From the NCBI GenBank assembly GCA_949987705.1, contig OX465282.1, positions 61,253,922 to 61,317,921 of the forward strand: a stretch of 64,000 bases of DNA, in the 5' to 3' direction. The DNA is from Thereva unica. Lineage: Eukaryota > Arthropoda > Insecta > Diptera > Therevidae. Shown in pieces: positions 29,583 to 39,066 of this stretch. The notes below the pieces were generated by a model. The model had not been told where the DNA came from and ran no database searches. It saw only the letters and a list, made by a program, of their open reading frames with translations. Numbering within the stretch: the stretch's first letter is position 1; every line of letters starts with the position of its first letter. A program made the position numbers and the translations under genes.

Positions 29583-29837
29583 CAGTAATTCCTTTTTTTC
29601 ATACAAGTTCAAGGTCAACTCTAGAAAACAGGTGAGTACCTCATTTTACATGCTGATAAAATTCTATATATATATATTTTTTTCTTTTGTTTCTTCTGTG
29701 ATTCGGTGATTTATTTTACCATTTTTCTCGTTTCTTCGAAATTTTAAACTTCGCGATTTAGTGAACAACGTTGTAGAGGTGATTTTTGCAATTCGATAAT
29801 TAATTCATAGCTTACATCGTTGACGAGGTGATGAGAT

Positions 29838-30088
29838 TGAATTTATAGTTTTCAACATTGTCGAGGGTGATCCAAATAAATTTTGAGTGAGTCTTCACTT
29901 GAATTAATACTTTGTTAAACTTATGACTTGTCAGAAATTTTATCCCTTTTATTGTATCTTGAAGTTATTAAGAAATTGAATTATAGTTTCCAACATTGTT
30001 GAGGGTGAATTAAGTAAACTTTGATCAAATCGTCATTTGAATAAATACTTTGATAAATCTCTAATTTATCAGAAGTTTTGTCCTTTAT
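29838..30088. repeat. Two diverged tandem copies of a ~120-bp unit
   Basis: The phrases CAACATTGTCGAGGGTGA (about 29855) and CAACATTGTTGAGGGTGA (about 29989), with matching flanks (TTGAATTTATAGTTTTC / TTGAATTATAGTTTCC before; TATCAGAA or TGTCAGAAATTTT after), show a diverged duplication. A partial third copy (ACAACGTTGTAGAGGTGA) is at about 29762. Confidence 0.6.
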
Positions 30089-30660
30089 TGAAATTTGAAT
30101 TAATAAACTTACTAACTAAATTAATTAACTAAAACTAAATAACTAAATTTTGAACTAATTTATATGAAACTTGAATTTTTATTGAATTACTGATATCTTG
30201 ATTATCATGAATAAATTTGAAATGTTATAATTGAATCCTACTTCTTCTTCTTTTTTTTTGTTTTTATTTTCTTTACCTTTTTTAGACAGGTGTACTGCAG
30301 TTAGAAGCGTCCGAGAAATTCCTCTATTCGTTTGAAGTTTTTAATACAAAAACATATGGTCCTTCGAGCCGGATTAGTTTAATTTGCAGCAAAGACTCGT
30401 CCGATGGATTCCCTAATTTTATGAGTTTTTTTTAATACAAAAACAGCAAGTAATTATTAAAGCCATTCTCCTTTAGAAAAACTGAAGAACTAAAATTAGT
30501 GATTGAAGCAAATTTGTAAGTACAAATTTCAAGAACAAAAGGTTTATGAAAAGTGTTTATCTTAGCTAAAGGCAGATGAACCTCAACTTAATTACAAATT
30601 AATTCAGGGCTAATAAAAGCTAAATTCGAAAATCTACCGATACAATTACTAAACCGGTTT

Positions 30661-31256
30661 ACCTAAATTAGATTCAAACCAAATGCAGTATCAATTATTA
30701 AACAATCTCTTCGAGAAGTAAAATTCTTCGGTGAAAGAGTACGATCATCAACCGTGCAAGACCACTTGATGTTAGGGAGATTAAAATCTCCCGAATGCAC
30801 AGAATTCCTCAGGCTGGACGACATCAAACAAGGTGTTGATGTTTGTAGCATGAGCCTCATAAGTCATCATGACGCTGGAGGAATATAGCTAGCATAAACT
30901 TTACCAAAACCCGGAATTTTAACACAAATTGCAAGATGTTCAACCGCAGCATCAGAAACTTCAAGTATTAACAAGGTAGAGGTAAGTTCAACCTTAAGCA
31001 CTCCACCTCCACGGGAACACCCAGTTAAAACAGAGCAACGGTCCTTTCTATAAAGTAAGTAGCTTTTTTCACCAAAAAACTCTGAAAATAAATGACCAGG
31101 AGTAAGCCAAGTTTCCGTAAAAGCAATAATATTTGCAAATATTGCTGATGGCATTCAAATAAATATCTTGGGATTTAGAACCCATGCCTCTGATATTTTG
31201 ATAATATAAAGACGTGAAATTATTACTGAGTGATAGTACTGCTTCTAAGTTACAGG
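30661..31256 (-). pseudogene. CR1-like endonuclease domain
   Basis: Minus-strand frame 30867-31154 reads IIAFTETWLTPGH (catalytic Glu of the ETWL box), then LLYRKDRCSVLTGCSRGGGV and VYASYIPPAS. The next frame (30663-30860) continues with SGDFNLPNIKW (catalytic GDFN) and IIDTAFGLNL. This is the AP-type endonuclease that nicks the target DNA. A frameshift near 30865 and the insertion at 30660 inactivate it. Upstream is the end of ORF1, so the gene order is normal. Confidence 0.75.
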
Positions 31257-31906
31257 TTAGTCCACCTTTGGTGCCACGGAGTTTTTTGGATAATTTATAA
31301 ACTTGCGAACCACACTTCCATTAGGCCCCAATTCAGGATTAGAGATTTTTTCGTAAACATGTTCAGGAGCACCCAGTTTAAATGTGGTAAACCTTAGCAA
31401 TGGGGGATCAACATCAGCCTTAACTAAGCTTCCATATTTTACTCCAGCAGCGTCAATGGTCAAGAATGATGAAATAAAATTAACAATGTTTTGTTCAGGC
31501 GTCGTCGAATGCAATCGAGACAAATGAGAGACCATCTCTGTTTGAGAACCGCAGAAATATCAACGCAATTCGCCGCAGTGCCTACCACACGAATTTGGTA
31601 CGTTTCCTATGGTGCCTTTTATCCCCTCAGAACGTTCGGCCTTTTCATCAACGCTAGAATTAGTACCAGAAGAACCGAGGTCCGCACTAGCAACGGAGGC
31701 AGCATGATCGCAAGTAGTTCGCCTAGCAGCGGAATCTTCCTCCACGCCAGTAGCAGCATCGTTCTCGGAATCAGAAACAGCAGCAGAAACGCGAGCGACT
31801 CGCCCAACAGAAGATTCTCTGTCCATAGAGACAGCATCGATGACAGCAGGCGCTATATCAGCAACAGTTTCAGGTTGTAATGATTTAGCTGATGAAACCA
31901 CCACAC
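31257..31906 (-). pseudogene. CR1-like ORF1, C-terminal part
   Basis: Frame 31257-31535 contains EQNIVNFISSFL, FTTFKLGAPEHVYEKISNPE and ends with WP-like FINYPKNS. This resembles the C-terminal RNA-binding fold of CR1/Jockey ORF1 proteins ('S.FKL..P......S...WP..V.VR.F'). Upstream frame 31560-31904 is an Ala/Ser/Asp-rich low-complexity linker. A hAT-type MITE at 31907 cuts the gene here. The order relative to the PHD-like finger at 33321-33604 is conserved. Confidence 0.6.
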
Positions 31907-32388
31907 CACTGACATATAGAATGGACAGCTCATGAGGAATTTTTCATGGCACCAATTTGTTCCATAGGCTACAAACCTTTTTTCACTCTATGTAAACACC
32001 GGAATCACTTTTTAAATTTACATTTTTTAAATACGTACTTAAAACATTAAAATAACACAAATATTTTGTTTAAAAAAATTAATAAACACTATTTTCACTT
32101 TTTCACCTTTCACTTTTTTTTCATTAATTTCCAAATTTTATGTGTATCTGATTTAAGTTCTTAACGCCTATTTTAGCAACTGACATTCTGTATGTCAAAA
32201 TCCGGGGGTCTATCGGGAAAAGAGCAAAAGATATAAACATCACTAGTGCAAAAGGGAAAATATAAAATCAGGTCTGTTTTTACTTGTCAGTTTGGGGGTC
32301 TATGGATGAGTGCGACAACTATACTTTTGGGTGCCATCGATTTGTATGGAATAATTTCAGATGAGCAGTCCATTATTATATGTCAGTG
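31907..32388. mobile_element. hAT-type MITE, 482 bp, 8-bp TSD
   Basis: The ends CACTGACATATA...AATGGAC.GCTCAT form an inverted repeat of about 27 bp with small differences. CACCACAC is perfectly duplicated at 31899-31906 and 32389-32396. An 8-bp TSD with a CA-starting TIR fits hAT. No coding capacity. Confidence 0.75.
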
Positions 32389-32396
32389 CACCACAC

Positions 32397-32558
32397 CCTC
32401 ATCTGAAGAAAGAGCCAGATGTGAGGGCACCAACTTTGAGCGCCAAGGATGTTTTTTTTCGGCGACAACAGCATTTAGGAATTTTTCGGGGCAACGGACG
32501 CGGCGGTTTTATTCAGCAAAGTTTTCTGTACTGTCCCTCCTGAAGAAAGAGACACTGA
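32397..32558 (-). pseudogene. CR1-like ORF1, middle scrap between MITEs
   Basis: This short piece lies between two MITEs in the expected position of the ORF1 linker. The minus-strand reading is degenerate (for example FRRDSTENFAE) and shows no domain. It is assigned to the CR1-like element by position only. Confidence 0.35.
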
Positions 32559-32882
32559 TGCCGGATTCATCGTTGCGGATGATTCGCGCCGCACTTATGT
32601 GCGCGCATACTTTTTGTATGAAAAATTGTACCTCTCTCAATTTTGGGAAATTTTTGGGATTTTTTTTCTCTCTCAAAAAAGTTGAACCAACTTCAACTTT
32701 TGTGCGGCGGATTTTAAAAATTGTCAAAAAAATCATATGTTTTTGATGAAAATTGTCTGAAAAACTGTCAAATCATACAAAATGTGCGGCACACTATGAC
32801 TACAACAATGAATCGAAGTTCAGCTGACTCTCTTTTTGGGAAATTTGTGCGAAGCGACTCATCCGCAACGATGAATCCGGCA
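32559..32882. mobile_element. MITE with TIR TGCCGGATTCATCG, copy 1 (324 bp), TSD TGA
   Basis: The left end TGCCGGATTCATCGTTGCGG and the right end are inverted repeats of about 30 bp. TGA occurs at 32556-32558 and 32883-32885. A 3-bp TSD resembles PIF/Harbinger elements, although those usually favour TWA. The interior includes an imperfect palindrome AAGTTGAACCAACTTCAACTT. No gene. Confidence 0.8.
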
Positions 32883-32898
32883 TGAACGGCGGGTATTA

Positions 32899-33317
32899 TG
32901 CCGGATTCATCGTTGCGGATGAGTCGCGCCGCACTTATGTGCGCGCATACTTTTTGTATGAAAAATTGAACATTTCTCAATTTTGGGATATTTTTGGGAT
33001 TTTTTTTTCTCTCTGGAAAAAAGTTGAATCAACTTCAACTTTTGTGCGGCGGATTTTTGAAATTGTCAAAAAATCATATGTTTTATGTCGATATTTCATA
33101 TATTTCAGCATTTTTAAGGATTCTACGATTTTTCTGCTTTTTCATTTTTGAAATTTATATTTCCACTTTATAGGATTTTACCAAGAAAACTTTGACGAAA
33201 TGTCAAATCATACAAAATTTGCGGCACACTTTATCCGCAAGAATGAATCGCAGTTCAGATGATTCTCTTTTTAGGAAATTTGTGTGGCGGGACTCATCCG
33301 CAACGATGAATCCGGCA
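32899..33317. mobile_element. MITE of the same family, copy 2 (419 bp), TSD TTA
   Basis: Same TIR and same orientation as copy 1. TTA flanks at 32896-32898 and 33318-33320. It contains about 100 bp more than copy 1 (about 33085-33190, including TTCATATATTTCAGC). Only 13 bp, plus the TSDs, separate the two copies. Each has its own TSD, so these look like two insertions rather than a tandem duplication. Confidence 0.8.
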
Positions 33318-33320
33318 TTA

Positions 33321-33604
33321 GATCCATTCACAGCAGAGTTATTCTTTTTAATAAATTTAAGGAAATCATTTTTCAGCACAGCAACATCACTCGCGAGCTG
33401 GTCAATTTTTGATAACAATTCGCCGATGGGCCGGAAATTGCAGTTTGCACATTTGCAGCTCAATGAATCATGCGAATCGATAGCTTTTAGAGTCTCATCA
33501 TCGAGCCGAGAGCAATGTTTGTGAAAAAACGCCCGCAAATAAAGCACGAAACATCTTTTTTGTTGAACAGCACCTCAAAACATTTAGCACAAGCATTAAC
33601 AATA
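33321..33604 (-). pseudogene. CR1-like ORF1, N-terminal part with PHD-like zinc finger
   Basis: Minus-strand codons give 'NACAKCF', VSCFICGRFF, HKHCSRLDDETL and LSCKCANC, a Cys4-His-Cys3 pattern typical of the PHD/ESZF finger in CR1-type ORF1 proteins. Then comes a heptad-like coiled coil (IGELLSKIDQLASDVAVLKN). A frameshift lies between CGRFF and HKHC. The start codon is lost at the junction with the RTE copy at about 33605. Confidence 0.7.
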
Positions 33605-35151
33605 ACAATGGGGGGGGGGGGGCGAACGCTTAACAAAAACCTCGGAAAGTGGTGGCACCCGATTTGTCACTTCTGTCAAGACTCGAGAAAAGTCACTGCA
33701 GACGAACACCTAGCAGACATGTTAGCAAGTCCTAATCCCACCTCCCCGCGGTGCCTCCTGGGGTACTTTTTCGGAAGGAGCTAACGGGAGACGGGCGAAT
33801 GGCGAGCTCTCTGCGCCACAAAACAGAGTTTTAAGTCGGTTGGGCTGAGGGTTAGCAACCCGCTCCCATAAAAAAACACCATTGCTACGAATCGGCAAAC
33901 AATGCCTCGGAACCGGATGGACAACACGACGACGACCTTTGCTTATCGACCAAGGACACGAATCGGATCATGGAATATTAGAACACTGCTTGCTGAGGGA
34001 CGGCTGGATGAAGTCCTCAACGAGATGAATCGATATAAAATCAAGATCATGGGACTTAGGGAGACCAGATGGCCAGATGCGGGGGAACATATCTGCCGAA
34101 ACGGTGAGTCCTTATATTATGGTAGAAACGAAACTGAAAGCCGTAGGAGTGGCGTTGGCGTAATACTCACCAAAGAAGCCAGGTCCAGCCTCATTAGCTG
34201 AGAGTTTCTGAGAGGATTATTACCGTGCGCCTGCGTACCAGACTAAGAAGTACTACGGTAGTCCAATGCTATGCTCCAACTGAAGACGCAGAAGATGACA
34301 TCAAGGACAAGAAGTTCTATATGCGACTGAATGAGGTTTTTCGCTCTATTCCAAGGGGGGACATCATTGTTTTAATGGGTGACTTAAACGCACAGATCGG
34401 CCGTGACAACACCGGCCTTGAAAACACAATTGGAAACCAAGGCCTAAGCCAAGTTACCCATAACAATGGTGAGCTTTTCGTTGACTTTTGTAGTTCCCAC
34501 CAACTCATGGTAGGTGGAACTTACTTTTGTCACAAGAAGATACACAAAGAGACCTGGGTATCGCCCGATGGTAGAACGAGAAATCAGATAGATCACGTGG
34601 CCGTCAGCCGCAGATGGAGAACTATTCTTGAGGATGTCAGGAGTTTCAGGGGAGCGGATACTGGAAGCGACCACCATTTGGTTGTAACAACTGTTCGCAT
34701 TAAAATCGCCGCAATCAGAAACGTGCAACATGATGCTAGAACACGTAGACGGTTTAACGTAGACCTTCTGCGGGAGAGCGTTAAAAAGCGGGAAATTGCT
34801 GGAAACCTACAAGAATTATTAAACCAGCAAACCGTTTCTGACGGCACAAATATTGAAGAATTGTGGAGTACGACAAAGGGCGCGATATTGACGGCTGCGG
34901 AAACGAGCATCGGTTATGTCCAAAGAAACCAGCAACATTGGATCTCGGACACAACCTGGCAAAAAATAGAACGCAGAAGGGCCTTCAAAAATAACGTAAA
35001 CTCTACAAACGACCCGGAAAGACGTCACCAACTAGAACGGGAATACTTCCAATTACATCGGGAGGTTAAGAGAAGTGTCCGACGTGATAAAAGGCAGCAG
35101 ATAAATGAGCTCGCAGAAAAAGCAGAAACGCGGAAAACACAGGCAATCTAG
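33605..35151 (+). mobile_element. RTE-like family B, 5' half (5' UTR and endonuclease)
   Basis: A G run at 33610-33621 is followed by a 5' UTR of about 280 bp that also appears inverted at 21446-21585 and 49200-49368 plus 50521-50612. The coding part holds only the endonuclease and linker; the RT is missing and the element ends abruptly at a palindrome-arm fragment. Loss of the 3' half is unusual for a LINE and implies a later deletion or rearrangement. Confidence 0.7.
33902..35151 (+). pseudogene. RTE-like endonuclease ('craniofacial development protein 2-like')
   Basis: The first frame (33902-34201) has RIGSWNIRTLLAEGRLDEVL and IMGLRETRWPDAGEH, the N-terminal endonuclease with the catalytic Asn and Glu. 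A stop or frameshift of a few bases intervenes; the second frame (34225-35151, 308 aa) continues with VVQCYAPTEDAEDD, VLMGDLNAQIG (catalytic Asp/Asn), RNQIDHVAVSRRW and GSDHHLV (catalytic Asp-His), then a basic linker. In insect annotations such sequences are often mislabelled craniofacial development protein 2. Dead because of the break and missing RT. Confidence 0.8.
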
Positions 35152-35392
35152 CGATTCACAATCAATTTTTGGGATTTAAATAAGATATTTTGACCTGAAA
35201 TTCTAACCAGCTTTATATTATAAAGTATAAGTTCACTGAAAAAAATAACTTCCGAATCAATACACTAAATTTAAGCAGTTTTTTAAGTTTTTTTTGAGGT
35301 TATGTGTACAGATAAAAATTTCATATTGTAATCGTTGATAGCCAATATCATAACGAACAGCCTCCATTTTTTTGATTTTGCCGAGATATCAT
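35152..35392. repeat. Diverged copy of a palindrome arm
   Basis: About 240 bp resemble the right arm of the 26738-28171 palindrome (about 27700-27965): GATATTTTGAC, TTATAAAGTATAA, TTTTGAGGTTAT, CATATTGTAA, ATAACGAACA.CCTC and GCCGAGATAT appear in the same order. Identity is clearly lower than between the two arms. It stops at GCCGAGATAT, where the RTE family A tail (ATCATCATC) begins. Confidence 0.7.
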
Positions 35393-36410
35393 CATCATAA
35401 ATAGCTCCACAGCCTGTTATTGTCCTTGGCTTCCTGCAACATCCTCCTCCAGAACTGTCGGTCCCTGGCTTGAAGTCTCCAATTTCTTATACCTAGGGTT
35501 CGTAGATCTTCTTCTACGCTGTCTAAATATCTCTTTTTTGGACGTCCCGTACCTCTGTGTCCGTCTGGTCTCTTGTTCATAATAATTTTTGTTATGCTGT
35601 CGTCACTGCTACGTTCAACATGTCCTGCCCATCGGATTCTGTTAATTTTTATAGTTTTAATGATGTTTGGATCTTTATACAACTGATACAATTCGTGATT
35701 GTATCTTCTCCTCCAAACACCGTTTTCGTTGATTCCTCCATATATAGTGCGCAGGATTTTTCTTTCGAAGCACCCTAGCAGGTGTTCTTCGTTACTTCTT
35801 AATGTCCAGGTTTCGGATCCATACAGTAGTATTGGCCTTATAAGAGTTCTGTACAGTTTTACTTTAGTGCTTCTTGATATGTTCCTTGATAAGAAATGTT
35901 TACGTAGCCCAAAGTAGCATCTGTTTCCCAGCGCTAATCTCCTTTTAACTTCTAATGTCGTGTCGTTGTCTTTTGAAATTAGCGTCCCTAGATATATAAA
36001 TTCTTTTACTGCTTCGATGTTGTATGTATCAATTGTCATATTCTGGCGATCATTACGTCTTTTGGAGATGCACATATATTTCGTTTTCTCTTCATTAATT
36101 GCTAGTCCGAGTTTCTTTGTTGCTCTTTCTAGCGATATGAAGGCTTCTTTCATTGCTACGGGGGATCTGGCTAGTATTACGATGTCGTCAGCGTACGCCA
36201 ATATTTGTACCGACTTGTTGAAAATACTGCCCGTGGTGTTAATTCCTGCGTCTCTTATCACTTTTTCCATAGCTACGTTAAATAGTAAGCACGATAGGGC
36301 ATCTCCTTGTCTTAGTCCTACTGTGGCGTTGAATGGTTCTGATAGCTCTCCTTCAATTCTTATTCTGCATAATACCTCTTTCATTGTCATTTTAGTCAAA
36401 TTCATGCATC
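35393..36410 (-). mobile_element. RTE-like family A, 5'-truncated copy with intact partial ORF
   Basis: On the minus strand the copy starts within the RT and ends with GAT repeats next to the palindrome-arm fragment at 35392. The 3' terminus aligns with the family A copy at 1765. The open frame is unbroken, so the insertion is fairly recent. No TSD could be confirmed. Confidence 0.75.
35395..36405 (-). CDS. RTE-like reverse transcriptase, C-terminal 336 codons
   Basis: The frame is open throughout: GLRQGDALSCLLFNVAMEKV, the catalytic box LAYADDIVILARS, INEEKTKYMCISKR, EFIYLGTLISKD, YGSETWTL, FERKILRTIYGG, INRIRWAGHVERS and the C-terminal GRPKKRYLDSVEEDLRTLGI. The fingers and the endonuclease are missing because of 5' truncation, so it cannot act alone. 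The annotated first Met is internal. Same family as 1770-3755 by the shared C-terminal motifs and tail. Confidence 0.8.
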   Translation of the reverse strand: MNLTKMTMKEVLCRIRIEGELSEPFNATVGLRQGDALSCLLFNVAMEKVIRDAGINTTGSIFNKSVQILAYADDIVILARSPVAMKEAFISLERATKKLGLAINEEKTKYMCISKRRNDRQNMTIDTYNIEAVKEFIYLGTLISKDNDTTLEVKRRLALGNRCYFGLRKHFLSRNISRSTKVKLYRTLIRPILLYGSETWTLRSNEEHLLGCFERKILRTIYGGINENGVWRRRYNHELYQLYKDPNIIKTIKINRIRWAGHVERSSDDSITKIIMNKRPDGHRGTGRPKKRYLDSVEEDLRTLGIRNWRLQARDRQFWRRMLQEAKDNNRLWSYL

Positions 36411-37088
36411 TATATTTATAGTCAGTTATTGATTATGTCATATAGAGAGAAACTAAGACGTTCACGGAGTTTTATTGCAGGAATCGTTGAATGGGTCCTT
36501 TAAGAAGAAAAAACCGCGGAGGGCTATTAAATTAGAGGGTGGAAATTGGAGATAGGGGTCAAAATGGCCCCTTTTTAGTTTTTGCAATATATCTCGTAAA
36601 CGAAGCAAAATTTACTTTATATGAAATTTTTTGTAGAAAATTAAATTTCCCATGGAAATGGCATATTGAAAAAAAATTTGAAATTTTTTTTTATGTCAAA
36701 AATGTCAAAACAAAAAGAAAAAAATAGCCAAAATTTCGATGTTTTTTTCGTTTTTTGCTTTTTTGCCTATATCTTTTTTTGATTCGGAGATAGGTGGAAA
36801 GTAGATTAAATTTCCTTTAAAATGCCGGGCTGCAAAAACTTTTTGGTTAAAAATTGACCGAAATATGGCCACTCGAAGATAACTTTTTTTAATTCTTGTA
36901 TACAAATATTGTTTTCATATTCATTTCATTTTTACTGGGAAATTAATCATGTGGACCGTAGGGGTCAAACCCACATCCCAACTAGTTTGGTTTTTTTAGT
37001 TAAAAGCTTCGATGCTTTTACTTTTATCGTTCACATTGCGCATTGCTTCCCTTATCCTGAACCTTACGAGCCGCCACTGATACATATA
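36411..37088. other. No gene recognised
   Basis: AT-rich sequence with phrases common in insect noncoding DNA (CAATATATCTCGTAAACGA near 36585). No TIR, tandem repeat or coding domain supported. Confidence 0.4.
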
Positions 37089-37305
37089 TACCTAGTTTAT
37101 AGCAGAAAAATTAAATCGTTTTAACTCAAAGTTACGTCAAAATATCGAATTAGCGTATAAACGGGTATTAAATACATTCTTATAACTATGGCTTAAGCCG
37201 AAACATTTCGGTTTAAGCCAAAATTCGAATTACCTCGTTTATAGGGTAAAAAATATCGGATTATCCATAATTCGAATTATTTTTGGAGTAGCTATAAACT
37301 AGGTA
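37089..37305. mobile_element. MITE, 217 bp, TIR TACCTAGTTTATAGC
   Basis: TACCTAGTTTATAGC at 37089-37103 and its exact inverse at 37291-37305 bound the element. If TA is the TSD, the TIR is CCTAGTTTATAGC, which would suit a Tc1/mariner-type MITE. The interior holds a further hairpin (GGCTTAAGCCGAAA / TTTCGGTTTAAGCC at about 37192-37221). Confidence 0.75.
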
Positions 37306-37308
37306 ATA

Positions 37309-37553
37309 GTGGTGATAAGGAAAAACCGCTTAAGTCGACTTAAGACAAAATTGAGTTAATTATGTCATTGAATTCTCCGTATAAAAATCCCCATCGACAC
37401 AAAATTTGATTCTCTTTGGACCTACATATATTTAGAAAGTTATGATACATTGTTTTTTCGCTTTTCCATTACAGATTGAATAACTTTGATTCCTAAAATC
37501 GCTCTGGTGTAAAATCATGTTTTTTGACTTAAGCGGTTTTTCCTTATCACCAC
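37309..37553. mobile_element. MITE, 245 bp, 28-bp perfect TIR
   Basis: GTGGTGATAAGGAAAAACC plus CGCTTAAGTC at the left (37309-37337) is matched exactly in inverse at 37526-37553. TA occurs immediately left and 2 bp beyond the right end, so the TSD is unresolved. It begins 3 bp after the previous MITE ends. No coding capacity. Confidence 0.8.
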
Positions 37554-38354
37554 AGTATAGAGGTTTTTTGGGTGCGAGAAAGCGATTGGTGGTGTTCATT
37601 ACTTTCACAAATCACCCCTAGGTTACGCTGCTCTAAATCTTCTATTTTGCTGAGACTTCGTCTTTAGAGATTTTTGGGTACAAGAAAGCGATGGGTGATG
37701 TCCGTTCGCAACGTCAGCCGAAACAATACTATCTCATTTTGGCATAGTATTTTTAATGAAGCTTAAACAAGAAATAAAGAAATATATATGACGCTATACA
37801 AAATACACGGAATTCCGTTCAACTGATTTTTTCGTGTACATTTTGTTTTGTGAGTACGGACTACGAACAGAATTCTCTTGGTTATATATCACTTGTGAAA
37901 CTTTCTAACAGATGGCTCTGCAGGGGAGTTGGAGACTTTTTTCCGTTCACATTGGAACGGAATAAATGGCCGCGATTCTCAGATCCGGCGGCGCGGAAAT
38001 GAGTGCGGATTTTATACTTTGCGGTTCTCAAATCCGCAACCGCAAATCTCTAGCTAGACAATTGTTCTGCGTTGTTGCTGTTGGTAATTTGGATAGAACG
38101 ACAAAAACAGGCGTTGTGATTTTTGAAAATTAAATTTTCTGTTTTTTGTGATTCTGACTTTTATTAAATTTAAAATAATAATTGCGGTTTAAATAAATGA
38201 AATATTTCATATTGAATGCTTTTTATTTTATGTTATTTTCTTCTGACTCTGCTGCAACCACCGCATACGTCCCACTAATTATTAATAAATATGTACACAA
38301 GAATCAGCAGTTTACTTTTTCTCCACAATGTTTCCTACACGGATTTTGCGTGCA
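37554..38354. other. No gene recognised; small diverged duplication
   Basis: GAGGTTTTTTGGGTGCGAG at about 37561 and AGATTTTTGGGTACAAG at about 37670 begin two diverged copies about 107 bp apart, each followed by AAGCGAT.GGTG.TGT. The remaining sequence shows nothing supportable. Confidence 0.4.
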
Positions 38355-39066
38355 ATTACACAATTGGAATCCACTAGAGGGAAAGTCGCCATTTCTAGTC
38401 TATTGTGAATTATTTTCACTTACGCCATCACCCGCTAGATGGCTTTTATTTGTGTCGATCTGTTTTACTCATATAAAATATAATTATCGTATCGTCGTAT
38501 AATTATCAAAAATTATTTTTCGTTTTACTTTAGAAATTGCAGCATTAATTTCACCATTGTGTTACAAATTCATCTTTTAAGAACTTTATTTGTAAACTTT
38601 AAAGTAACGTCAAAAATTTTACATGAACTTTTACTCTAATCAGAAAATTTTACTCTCCTTTTCTGCTCAGAAGTACTAAATAGTAGAAAACGAATGCGGA
38701 TATTAGTTGCGTTCCTTTTTTATTATTTAGTATTTGTGAGCAGAGCAGAAAAGGAACGCAAAATTTTCTGATTTGAGTAAAATCTCACCTAAAATTTTTA
38801 ACGTTACCTTATTTGTAATCAAATAAAAAGCTCTTAAAGAAGAATTTATAACACAATGGAGAAATTAATGCGGTGATTTTTAAAGTAAAACGAAACTTAA
38901 TAGTTTTTGATAATTATACGACTGAAATTTTATTTATAGACGTTTTTATATGAGCAAATCTGTTCAACACAAATAAGAGTCATCTAGCGAGTGTTAGCGT
39001 AAGTGAAAATAATTCACAATAGACTCGAGATGGCGTCTTTCTCTCTAGCGGATTTCAATTGCGTAA
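38355..39066. mobile_element. Foldback element with ~340-bp diverged arms
   Basis: Left-arm words recur in inverse order in the right arm: CAATTGGAATCC / GGATTTCAATTG, TCTATTGTGAATTATTTTCA and its inverse at about 39003-39022, CGTATAATTATCAAAAA / TTTTTGATAATTATACG, and TCAGAAAATTTT / AAAATTTTCTGA. The centre is near 38715. The arms look roughly 80% alike, so it is older than the 26.7-kb palindrome. No gene and no clear TSD. Confidence 0.75.

Larger units (their letters stand above)
28850..30660. mobile_element. Unclassified ~1.8-kb insertion with hairpin array and tandem repeats
   Basis: This segment separates the CR1-like endonuclease from its linker, so it must be an insertion. It has a TATA-like GTATAAAATCG at about 29131, a splice-donor-like GAGGTAAGT at about 29287, a hairpin array (29352-29582), a second donor-like CAGGTGAGT at about 29630, and a two-copy tandem repeat (29838-30088). 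I find no coding domain and no clear terminal repeats. It could be a solo LTR with leader, or a non-autonomous LTR element; this is inference. Confidence 0.45.
22245..33604 (-). mobile_element. Old CR1-like non-LTR retrotransposon exploded by nested insertions
   Basis: From right to left on the minus strand, in correct order, come an ORF1 with a PHD-like finger (33604-33321), ORF1 C-terminus (31906-31257), endonuclease (31154-30663), linker and RT start (28840-28172), RT palm and C-terminus (26737-25688) and a 3' UTR continuing past a hAT insertion to about 22245. The intervening segments all have their own terminal structures. The coding total is close to that of one CR1 element. The outer limits are approximate; the 5' end is cut by an RTE copy at about 33605. 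Confidence 0.6.

Noticed and set aside
31491..31880. 129-codon plus-strand frame
   Set aside because: It is the antisense shadow of the Ala/Ser-rich ORF1 linker on the minus strand.
33902..35151. Host gene for craniofacial development protein 2
   Set aside because: The sequence is an RTE endonuclease with GDLNAQIG and GSDHH boxes next to a repeated 5' UTR; the name is a frequent misannotation.
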